The notes under the pieces are model-generated. The model saw nothing but the letters and a program-made list of their open reading frames with translations, was not told the origin of the DNA and ran no database searches. The translations under genes and the position numbers were made by a program. A stretch of 64,000 nt of DNA, from contig CANXME010002675.1 in the NCBI GenBank assembly GCA_948144175.1, positions 62,001 to 126,000 on the forward strand. The letters are read 5' to 3'. Positions 45,701 through 57,700 of the stretch are shown one piece after another. The first letter of the stretch is position 1; every line of letters begins with the position of its first letter. The stretch is from Closterium sp. NIES-65. Lineage: Eukaryota > Streptophyta > Zygnematophyceae > Desmidiales > Closteriaceae.

Positions 45701-48700
45701 ATTGGGTACCTCAGGCGTTCAAGTTTGCCTGTTGCTCATGTCTAACTGGTACACGACATATTTCCTCTGAACAAAGGACGGTGAATCTTCTGAAATCGAC
45801 AATAGGACAGAGCAGCTGTGCAGTCACTTTTGGCGGAGAAGAGTTTTTGTAGAAACACCCGTGCTTTCTACGGCACTGTGCATGGCATCCACCACCAGAC
45901 TCACAACTAGGGATGAGCAGAAAAACGAACACCTTTCGGTTCGGTAAACGGCTGTGTTCGTGTAGGGGCAAACACTAACACGTTCGTGTTCGCCCCTTGC
46001 TCATCCCTACTCACAACCTCCTCTTGGGAGAGTGGCATCATTGGCACCCTCATTTGCAAGATCACCAAGACTGCTCGACGTCACTCTCAGAATCTTAAGT
46101 AGAGGTAGGCTTAGGAGCCATAGTTGAGGTACCTAGGTGATCGAGTTCGAGTGAGTTAGGAAAGTGTCGAGAGATTTTTGAAAGAGGAGGGGTTTTACTA
46201 GCAAGAGTTGGGATACAAGTACAATGCCCTAAATTGGGTTGTACTCATTACAGAGTACCCCACTGCAGGCTAGACAACAAATATATTCTGACAGTCACCT
46301 CCTCTCTCATGCTAAAAGTTTGAAATTCCGGTTGGAGTAAAACAAATTATTCGGTCGTTTTTTTGTTACAGATATTGGGAAAGAAAGAGAAAGGGGTTCA
46401 TAAATGATTCCAATATTGACCTGCAGAAACAATACACAGCAACGAATGGAACAAGTATAAAAAGGGCAACTTTTATACTCCCCCATGCATCCTTCTCCCC
46501 CTCCTCCTCTTCCTCCTCGTCGACACGTTCCTCTCTTTCCCCTGGCGGGGCCCGCTGATGTTGTGGTTTGCTCTTCAACTTCTTCAATATCATAATTGTC
46601 GCATGTCGGTAGACATGAGCACAAGGGCGAACTTCGAGGCGAACCGAACAGGTTTGTTTTTTTTGCTTAGAGTGTTCGCCAAACAGTGTTCGAGGTTTGC
46701 CCGAACACGTTCGTGTTCAGGCCGCTGCTGCAATTTGCCCCGCGGCAAACACGTGTTCGAGCTTCGCCCGAACACGCCTTCACAGGCGAACGGCGAACAC
46801 GTGTTTTTGCTTAAAGTGTTCGCCGAACCGAACAGTGTTCGGTTCGGCAAACGGATGTGTTCGTGTAGGGGCAAAAAATACGATACCGCATTTTACTCCA
46901 AATTTTCAAAAGTTCGGCCGTGTTTTTTGCACCTTGCTCACACCTACCTCCACTCGTTCTCTATAAAGCTTTATTCCTCTTCATGCCTCCATTTGGACCA
47001 GGTTTCATCCAAACCGGTTCGGGTTCGGTACTTTCTCGTTCCTACTTAAAGGCCTCTGAGGTTTGTAAGCATGCCAAGCGCAGTAGGGATTGAGCCAGTG
47101 AGCTGATTGTATTGAAGATATCTGCAATAATAAACACGTATTGGCATGCATGAGATTCATGGAGTAAGATTACATATAAATGAGCTGGGATGAAACCTTA
47201 GTTGGCATTTTACGTTTAGGGGGGTTAACGTGTACGTGACTTTACGTAGTAAGCTTACGTTTACTTACAAGGGTCCAAAACGGCTTGACGTTTACGGTCA
47301 GCCAGAAACATTTCTGACTGCCCGGAAAGATAAGAACTCATCGGACTAGGGATGAGCAAGTAGCGAACACGAACGTGTTCGTGTTAGCCCCTACACGAAC
47401 ACCTTCGTTTGTCGAACCGAACACTATTCGGTTCGGCGAACACTTTGAGCAAAAAATGGTGTTCGCCGTTCGCCTGTGAAGGCGTGTTCGGGCGAACCTC
47501 GAACACTGTTCGTGTTCGTCGCGGGCAAATTGCAGCAGCGGCCCGAACACGAACGTGTTCGGGCGAACATCGAACAGGTGTTCGTGTTTTTGCTCAACCC
47601 TACATCGGACTAAGTGCCTGCATGGGAAGCTCCTAATCAATCACTAGCTTGGTTCTTCTATGCCCAAGCACGCCAGCATATTATTACATCAAATTACAGA
47701 TGCCCCAAATTTACACCAACAAGTCACAGCCTCTCCCACCTCATAGCAGTCAGAATTTTCAATTCAGCAGGAAAAAAAAAAACTCTTTTTTTGCCCTGCC
47801 TGTGCGACTTCACGAAATCTAACGCGTAAGAAACCGTAAAGGTAAACTCATACGTAAGTTTACGTTAACGTGACCCAAAAAAACGTAAAGGACCATTATA
47901 TCTTAGAACAAAGCAGCTCCAGTGGGAGGCAAAATTCCTAAAACGTAACACATGCAGGAAATGCTGCACAATAGACTTTGTGTTGGGTGCAAAATATTAT
48001 TTGCACGTCAACCTGTCGCCTATTTGTCGAGCAACGTGAATTTTGAAAGTATTTGATTTAAGGTAATTTGTGTTGTGGTTTGGAATGCAAAATCTCAAAG
48101 AAGGCAACAGAAGCATGAAAGGCAGTGCGATGGGCATCGTCCATGGTGGGTTGGAATGCGTGCTGTGCTAACAATAGCGGGAGATGGATGTTGGCAAGAG
48201 ACGTGAAAAAGACGAGTTCTTTGCCAGCCCCAAGGCATGTCAGGCATGCATAGAATGACAACGGGAAAGAGAGTGGCGGGAGAGGGGAGGAGAGAGGTAA
48301 ACCAAGGTAGGATAAAAGGGAAATGGAATGAGTAAGGAGAGAAGGAGAAATCCTATGGAAAGAGATGTGAAGAGAGGAATGGAGGGTTGCAAAATGAGTG
48401 CAATGGTTTTCATGTTACAGGGCTGGAAAGGACGAAAGGCTAGAGAAGGAATGGGGGGAGCAACACTTACAAAGATATCAGATGTGCAAGGCTGCATATT
48501 GCGACAGGAATTGTGCCACTAAGCTGATTGCCCCAAAGTGATCTGCAAAGATGAGTATGAATGGGCATACGGTAGATATAGGAAGGTCAAGTTTGCATGG
48601 CAACAAGGGATGGATAGGAGTGTCGAGATAGAGGCGAGAGAATGTAGAGTTAAGTTGAAAGGTAGGGCCTAGGCTTAGGAGCCTAGGCCCGAACTTAGGT

Positions 48701-51700
48701 GTCGAGCGGGTTGCTCCTAGGGTGAGTATCGAGTGAGTTGAAGAGGAGTTGGGAGAATGTGTGCTTCACTATAGGGTTCGAAGTACATATAGCAAAGGAA
48801 ACACATAAGGTGCACCACCACACAAAGTTTAAATAACTACACTAACTACAGCTACAGGCAGTTACAAATATAAGGAGCAAACAAGCAACTCCACTGGAAG
48901 GGAAGATCCCAGAGAATGCAACAGAAGCATGAAATATAGCACAAGGAACATTTCGTGTGCTGACACTGGCAAGGGATAGATGGGGGGATAAAAAGTGAGG
49001 AGAGAACTGAAGTTTGTGTGCCCCAACAAGTGTCAGTGACATGTACAATGGCCACGAGGAAGGGCGAATGGGAGAACGGCAGAGAGAGGCGAAAAAGATG
49101 TTGAGTGCAATACATAGTTTGCACGACAACTTACCGCCTACGTGTCGACATTGAGAGAAAGTGAGGTGTTTTGTCTCAAGGTAATTTGTTGTGTGTGAGT
49201 TGCGCATTTATGTGCTTCACGTTTCTGTGTTTACGGCTCGTGAATCGGATCAACGGTTCATGAGTTATGTGAGTTCCCGTGAAAGGTTGTGTTCCTGAGT
49301 GTTCGTGAAGGTCCGTGTGTGAATGCGAGACTTCGTGTGCGTTTGCGTTGCTTCGCGAGCTTTCATAAGCGTGTGTTGATTTTGTGTTCGTGAATTTCTA
49401 TTATTGGTAACTATGTTCGTGAAATTCCGTGAAGTTTGTGCGCTGTTCATGAATGTTTGTGAGTGTTCATGTTAGTTTTCGTTTTTCTGTTTTCGTGTGT
49501 GCTCATGAAGTATCGTGGGTGTTCACGAGGGGTCAATGTTGACCCTTAGAATTCTCGCGATGGTCAAGGTCAACAGCGCGAGGAAATCGGGACCCGCGCG
49601 TGGGGTTCTGATCACGCGTGTGGGTCCTCAGGCCCGCGCGTGTGCCTTCGCACTGCTGCGAGCGTGGCATGGCCCACGATCGCAATAGAACAGAGCGAAT
49701 GATCGCCCTGCCCACGCGCAGTACAGCGCACTGTACAGCACGACCGAAATATCGGTCGTGCATGATTGCAGCCGTGGGGGTGCTCGGGATTACGGTTGAA
49801 AAACCGTATCCCGCGTTGACTCGACTTACAAGTAACTTCGCTGGAAAGATCGCGCGAGTAAAGGGACGATTTCGATACAGGAGAAAAACGGTGAAAGCCG
49901 TTTTTCAACTGTGAGACTTAGTGAAAATGGTAATCTCACACGAGCGTTTATGATTGCGCACGAGAAGTCGCGAACGTTCACGAGGGGAGTCAGCAGGGGA
50001 ATTTGGCAGACATGAAATTTGAAGACAGTTATTCTACAGGGGAGAACCAAGCCAAATTCCGAAGCAGTTCGACAACCGTTTTCCTTGGCGCATCTGGCGA
50101 AGTCCTGAAGTATAGATAGACAACTGCTTTGTGCTTTCTCATGCTTGTGTGCTAGGCGAAATATAAATGCGTGCTTGTGAGCAGTTGTAATCAATCATTT
50201 TGAGTGAAGTTATTCTCTATCATCGTATTGACGTGAAGAGAACTTTCTGCACGCGACCAGTTCGTCGTCATAACGCTGCGCAAGGAGTTCTGAGAATGCT
50301 CTATTGCACATGATCGTTTTCATACTTGGCGTATCCCTCTACAACACACGCACCCTTGGTTAGGGGCTGGCCTTGTCAGGCACCCAAGGACCCTTGGAGG
50401 TGACCCCGTGGGGACTGTTAAGTGTGAATTCAAGGTGTGCATAGTAGCTTCCAGATCTCAATAGTAGTCAACAAGTGGTATCAGAGCTATGGTTCTACGG
50501 ATTGCCGTTAGAAGAGTATGGCATCGGGCGACAATGAAGGTTCTTTGCCACAAGCTAATAGCGGAAGCCAAGATAATGGTGATTCAGCGCCAAGGAGAGT
50601 GCGGGTCAGCAGGGGCTCCCTATTGAAGGAGGTGCTCAAGAATTTCGTCGTCGATAAGTTCAACGGCAACGGCTACGACGATTGGGCGTGGAAGATGCAG
50701 TTGGCTTGTTGAAGCTGATGACAAGCAAGGAGAAGAGGCTGGACGACCCGAACCTACAAGAGGAGTGGGACGAACGTGCAACGGCCGGCTACTACCTTCT
50801 CTCACAAAGCTTGGAGCTGAACCAGCGGTCACACGTGATGCATCTGCTGGAAGAAGCTGATTGTGGACCTCGAGCTTGGAAGGTGCTAAAGGAACTGCAT
50901 GCGCCTACCTCGGTGGTTGCAACGCTCATGCTGGAGCGTGAATTGGCGGCATTGCGTCTGAGTGAGGGGGAGCCGATTCAACCGGTTCTCGACAAGATGC
51001 GGGAGTTATATGCGAAGTTGCAGATTGCGGGCATCACCTACCCGGAGCAGACGAAGTGCATGCGGATGCTATCACTACTACCCGAGTCTTGGTTGCAGTT
51101 TACAAGCGGGCTGAGCCTCCCTCAAAACAAGAAGTCGTGGACCCTGGAGTGGGTGCGAACCAAGATTTTGGGGGAGGATTTCAGGAGGCGGCAGTTCAAT
51201 CTGAGTCAAGATGGTGATGGCGGCTATGGAGTTCAAGGGGGCAGGTGGCGTAAAGGAAACAACCGCGGTCAAGGTGAACATGGACGGCACATAAATGGTC
51301 GCGATGAGAGGGGCGAGAGGAGCAACAGTGATGATGAAGAAGATGATGAGCACGGTGGCTACCAAGGGTTCAAGGGTACCTGTTGGTATTGCAAGAAGCC
51401 GGGGCACACTTGGGCAAGGTGCTGGAAGCGGCCCAAAGGGTGGACTCCTGGATATGAGGGTGGTGAACGAAAGGAGAACCAACACCACGGCGTTGGTTAT
51501 GTAGCAGAGACCGCAATAGAACCGAACACTGTTCGGTTCGGCGAACAATTTGAGCAAAAAATGGTGTTCGCCGTTCGCCTGTGAAGGCGTGTTCGGGCGA
51601 ACCTCGAACACTGTTCGTGTTCGTCGCGGGAAAAATGCAGCAGCGGCCCGAACACGAACGTGTTCGGGCGAACATCAAACACTGTTCGGCGAACATTTTA

Positions 51701-54700
51701 AGCCATTCGAGGCAAACCGAACAGGTGTTCGTTTTTTTGCTCAACCCTACCGCCGACAGTGCATGGGTCAGGAATAAGATCAAAGGGAGGAGAAGGGCAG
51801 GGGGGGTTAGAGGGGAGATGAACCTGGAGTACAGCCAAGCAAGGAACTTGCTGGAGGCTTACAGGGTGTTCAGTTTTGCGAGGTTGCCAATTTCAGCAGG
51901 AATCGTGCCACTGAGCTGGTTGAAAAAAAATGATATGCAATGAATGGAATACTCATGTTTGCAATGCAAGGAGCGGCGGATAGGAGAAAGAAACTCCGTT
52001 GGGAGGCAAAATCCCCCTGAGGATGTAGCAGAGACACCAAACGCAGCCCAATGGAGAGTGTCTGTGGAACGTGTGCTGACACTGGCGGGGGAAGAATGGG
52101 GACAGGAGAAGTGAGGGGAAACGTGCACTTTGTGTGGCACAAGGAGTGTCATTGTATAGAATGACCATGGGGAAGAGCGCATGGGACTCCCATGTTGGGA
52201 GATGTGGGAATAGGGGGGCTGAAGAGGTGAAAATAAGATAGGAAAATAAGGAAGAGGAAATGAGAAGCACCGGAGGGAGGATGCGGAGAGTGCTGGGAAA
52301 GGAGGAAGAGGGACGAAAGAAGTATGCAAAGATTTGAAGGTTTTGGGACTGGAATGAACAGAAGGATGTAGTCCGAATGTGGGAGCAATACATAAGGATG
52401 TGTGATGTGAACAAACATTGAGCGAGGAGGGTAAGATTGATGAAGAGGGATGATGAGCTCGAAGCATGGCAGACCAGGAGCAGAAAAGCCTTACGCTCGC
52501 CAAAAGGTTTGTAACAGTGCCTTGCCAATTGTCTGGAATCTGAGACCAACAGGCACTCGAACCCTAAGCTCTAGACAGCAGTGTGGCTTCACTCTCCCTC
52601 ACCAACCGGCACAGGGGTGTTTGCCAGACTTGTGTCAGTCTCAGCTCGCTGTTTGTGCATGTCTGCGGACAGACACTGTACTGTGTGGTCATTTCACACC
52701 TACGTTGCAATCCAATCCCATGCACACTACTAGTACCAAGACCACAGGATACAGCGAAACAGACATTGGTGGTCCACAGAATGCAAGTGGACGCAAGGGA
52801 CGAGAGGTCAATGGGATGCATCGGTCATGAGTAGCATCAAAAAGAGGAGAATTGGTGGAGATAAGAGAGGAGAAGAAGCTGGAGGACAGCCAAGCAAAGG
52901 CCTTGCCGGGGTCTTACAGATAAGTCAGGTTTGCGAAGTTCCCCACTGAGGAAGGAATTGTGCCATTGAGTTGATTGCGACCAAGATCTCTACCAGAATG
53001 AACATGAATGCACATGCGGTAGACACAGGAAGCTCAATGTTGCATGGCAACAAGCAGCGGGTAGGAGTACAAAACTCCGAATCCCCGAGAATACAACAGA
53101 GGCATACAACACAGCATGATGGACAGTTGAATGTGTGCTAGCACATTGGAAGAGGAAAGATGGGAACAGGAGAAGTGAGGAGAGAAGTGCACTTTGTGTG
53201 CCCCAGGGAGTGTCATCAACATACACAATGGCCACAAGGAACAGCGCATAAGAGAGGGGGGGAGAGAAGTAGAGAGTAGATAGGAAGGAGAGAGGTGGTG
53301 GAATGTACACAGGAAAAAAGAAAAAGGAAGGAATAAGGAGGACAGGAGGAATGATGGGGAGAGAGTGCTGCGAAGGGGGGAAACAGAAGGACGTAAGAAG
53401 TAAGCAAAAAATCGCAAGTCCTGGGACTGTAAGGGACAGAAGGTTAGAGTAGGCATTAAAAAAACCCGAACATGAACTCGTTTGTACCAAACACATCTTC
53501 TTGAACATGCTTGGAGGGCGAAGCGAATAAAATGGTGTTTGAGTGTTTGGCCTTGTATGCAAACACTTATGTGTTTGCTTGGAACACAAACATGTTCGTG
53601 GCAAACATGTTCGTGTTTGTCTTTTGGTAATACTCTACTGTGTTCATCCCACAACCTCATATTACTTCTACCTTGCAACCCAAAACCACATGACTCCAGT
53701 CACATGCGCACTAGTAGAGACCACACGATGCAGCGAATGAGAGGGTGGTGGTCACCGGAGCTGATGCGAGTGGATATAAAGAAAGAGGGGAAAATGGAAC
53801 GCATGGGTCAGGACTAGCATCAAAAGGAGGAGAATGGCGGGGAGTAGAGGGGGGATGAATCTGGAGTACAGCCAAGCAAAGGCCTTGTTGGGGGCTCACA
53901 GAGTGTTCAGCTTTGAAAGGTTGTCAATTTCAGCAGGAATTGTGCCACTGAGCTTATTGGAAGAAAGTGATCTGCAATGGATGGAGATATTCATGTTTGC
54001 AATGCAAGGAGTGATGGATAGGAGAGAAGAGAGAAAGCAACTCTGATGGGAGGCGAAACCCTCCGGAGGATGCAGCAGAGACATCAAAACCGGCACAATG
54101 GAGAGTGTCTGTGGGACGTGTGCTGACACTGGTGGGGCATAGATAGGGACATGAGAAGCGAGGAGAGACGTGCACTTTTTGAGGCCCAACGAGTGTCAGT
54201 GACGTATAAAATGGCCGCGGGGAGGAGCGCATGGGAGGGGGAAGAAAAGAAGAAGAAAGTAGATAGGTCAAAGGGAACAGGAAGAAATGAGGAGGAACGG
54301 AGGGATGATGCAGAGAATGCTGTGAAGGGAGGAGGAAGAGAGGGGCGCAAGCAGTATGCAAAGATTTTGAGGTTCTGGAGCTGGAAGGGAAGGGAAGTAG
54401 TTCAGTTTGACTACACCCGTTGGTTTGACCAGGTTCGACCCAACTCAGGTCCAGTACTTGCTCATGCCTCACAGGATTCGCAGGTTTGTAAGGTTGCATA
54501 TTGCAGTGGGAATTGTGCCATTGAGCTGATTGATAGAAAGATATCTGCCACAATGAGAAATCACAGACACGCATAGAAGATACTGAAGCTCAACTTTGCA
54601 CGGAAACGAGCAGCAGAAACGAGCAGCGGATAGGAGCATGCAACCCCATGGGGATGGAGAAACCCCCAAAACGCAATTGAAGCATGAAAGACAGTGCGAC

Positions 54701-57700
54701 GGACATCGTCCGTGATGGGTATGGAATGTGTGCTGTGCTAACAGTAGCAGGGGATGGATGGGGCAGGCAACGTGATAAACACGAGTTTTTTGCCTGCGCC
54801 TAGGCCTAGGCATGTCAAGCATGCATAGGTGAGGGGAGGACAGAGACGAAGCTAATATAGGTCAAAAAGGAAGAGGAATGGACCAGGAGGAAAGGGGGGA
54901 TGATGCAGAGAAAGGTGCTGAGAGAGGAAGGGAGCGATGTAAGAATGAAACGGTTTTAAGGTTACGGGACTGGAAACATAAGAGGGTTAGAGAAGGAATG
55001 GGAGAGCATCACGAAGTTATGTATGTTAAAACATAGAGAGGGAGGTCGGTAAATGGACAAGAGAAATCAAGAGGGACGAGCGAAAAGCAAGCAGGAAATG
55101 TAGCAGAGCAGTGATCCACGTGTAAAATATTTGCACAAGTCCCTTGCCGATTATCCTAAATCTGAACCCAATAAGCACTCGAGCCCTTGGCTCTAGACAG
55201 GAGAAGTGTGGCTTCACGCTCCCTTACCAGCTGGGATACAGGTGTTAGCAAGAGTCGTGTCAGACTCAGATCGTTGTTTGTGCATGTCTGCAGTGTGTGG
55301 TAATCCCACACCCTCAAATCACTTCTACCTTGCAATCCACAATCACATGGCTCCAGTCGCATGCGCACTATTAGTACCAAGACCACAGGATACAGCGAAG
55401 GAGAGGGTGGTGGTCAGTGGAGCTGATGCAAGTGGACACAACGGAAGAGGGGTCAATGGAATGCATGGTTCCGGACCAAGGTTCAAAATTATGACCGAAT
55501 TATTGAAATTCTACCGTATAATACGGAATCGTATAAAACGACCGTAAAATACGGTTTGAAAAAATTCAGTGATTGCTAGGAGAAAAACTACGCTTTTTAA
55601 AAGTCTATAAAAAATACGGCGTATTTTTGGATATTTGGCCGTAAAGAACGAGTGTATTATACGGACCGTATAATACGATAAACGTAATTTTGATCCTTGT
55701 TCCGGACTAGCATCAAAAGGAGGAGCAATGGCGGGGAGTAAAGAGGAGAACAACCTGGAGTACAGCCAAGCAAAGGCCTTGTTGGGGCTTATTGAGTGTT
55801 TAGTTTTGCAAGGTTGCTGAATTCAGCAGGAATTGTGCCACTGAGCTGATTAACAGAAAGTGATTTGCAACAATGAGTTTGAAGGGGTACGCGGTAGATA
55901 CAGGAATCTCAAGGTTGCATGGCAACGAAGGACGGATGAGAGCATGAAAGCAACTCCATTAGAAGGCAAATTCCATGAGAACGCAAGGGAGGCATGAAAG
56001 GCAGCACGATGGACTAAGTCCATGGGATGTATAATGATACCGACACGGCAGGGGATAGATGAGAGTATGAAAAGTGAAGTGAGATGTGCACTTAGTGTTC
56101 CCTAGTAGAGTCATCAAAGCATAGAATGGTCATGGGGAAGAGTGCACAGTAGATTTTGGGAGAAAGGCAGAAAGTAAAAAGGGGCGAACCGGGTATTAAT
56201 ACGGAGAGTGGTGTGCAGGGAGCCCAGGTGGCACTCAAATCCTCGGCTCTACAAAGCAGTGTGGTTTCACACTCCCTTACCAGCCGGCACAGCCGCACAG
56301 AGGTGCTAGCCAGAGTGATGGCATACTCAATTTGCTGTTTGTGCATGTCTGCAGACAGACGCTGTAGTGTGTGGTCATTTCACACCTACCTAAGGCGTTT
56401 TTTTACAACTTCGCGTTTTACTAGAGATACTTCAATTCACAGGCTGCACGCTTCGTTTAAGGCCAGCAGTTGCTCATAGGCTGACATTGACAAACACACA
56501 CCCCACTGAACCCTACACATGGTCGGGTCATCCTGGCCCGACCCGACCCGACCCGTGCCCGGGTCCAAGTTGACCCGAGTGTGTAGGCCCGGGTCGGGCC
56601 AGAACCTTCAGGAACCTGGCCCAAGCCTGGCCTGACCCGACCCGACCCGGAAGCCCGTGTGGCCCGGCCAGGTTGGGTCGGGTCGCGTCGGGTCGGGCTG
56701 GTTGCTCACCTCTACCTACCTTGCAGTCCACAATCACATGGCATGGGTCCAGTCAAATGCACAATACTAGTACCAAGACCACAGGGTACAGCGAGGGAGA
56801 CATTGGTAGTCAGAGGAGCGATGCAATTGGACATAAGGAATGAGGGGTCAATGGAATGCATCGGTCATGACTAGCATCAAAAAGAGGAGAAATGGTGGAG
56901 ATTAGAGAGGAGAAGAAGCTGGAGGTAGCCAAGCAAAGGCCTCGTGAGGGTCTTACAAATAAGTCAGGTCTGCAAAGTTCCCCATTGAAGCAGGAATTGT
57001 ACCAGTGAGTTGGTTGCGACCAAGATCTCTACCACGATGAACATGAATGCACATGCGGTAGACACAAGAAGCTCAAGTTTACATGGCAACAAGCACTGGG
57101 TAGGAGTAAGAAACTCCATTGGAACAAAACGCAGCACAACAGAGGCATGTAAAACACAAGATGGACATTAAATGTGTGCTAACACGTTGGGAGACGAAAG
57201 ATGGGAGCAGGAGAAGTGAGGATAGACGTGCACTTTGTGTATCCCCACTAGTGTCATCGATGTATACAATGGCCACAGGGAAGAGCGCATCAGAGAGGGA
57301 GGAGGAAAGGCGGAGCATTTATAGGATGGAGAGAGGTGGAAAGTACACAGCAATGATATGAAGAGTGTTATGAAGGGGGAAAATAGAAGGACGTAAGAAG
57401 TATGCCAAACTTCCGAGGTCCTGGGACTGGAAAGGACGTAAGGGTAGAGTAGGCACAAATACATGAATGTGTTTGTGTCAAACACATCTTAAATATGCTT
57501 GGTGCTCTAGTGTTCACCTTTGTATGCAAACACTTATGTGTTTGCTTGGAATACAAACATGTCTGGGGCTGTTGGAGTAGGCTCGAGCTCGCTCTGGTAT
57601 TTATCATGGTGTTGTTTTGTTATTTCGCCATGTTTAGAGCAAGTTACACTTAGATCCATTTCGTAGTCCCGAGCTTAAACTGAACGTACCCTAAGATCAA

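Noticed and set aside
44867-45770. Frames on both strands in the GC-rich block
   Set aside because: Low-complexity products of GGCGTCCTGG repeats with no recognisable domain.
51859-52503. 214-residue minus-strand frame ending in an LRR
   Set aside because: Only the final 72 bp is an LRR exon. The rest is repeated intron sequence shared with the other units.
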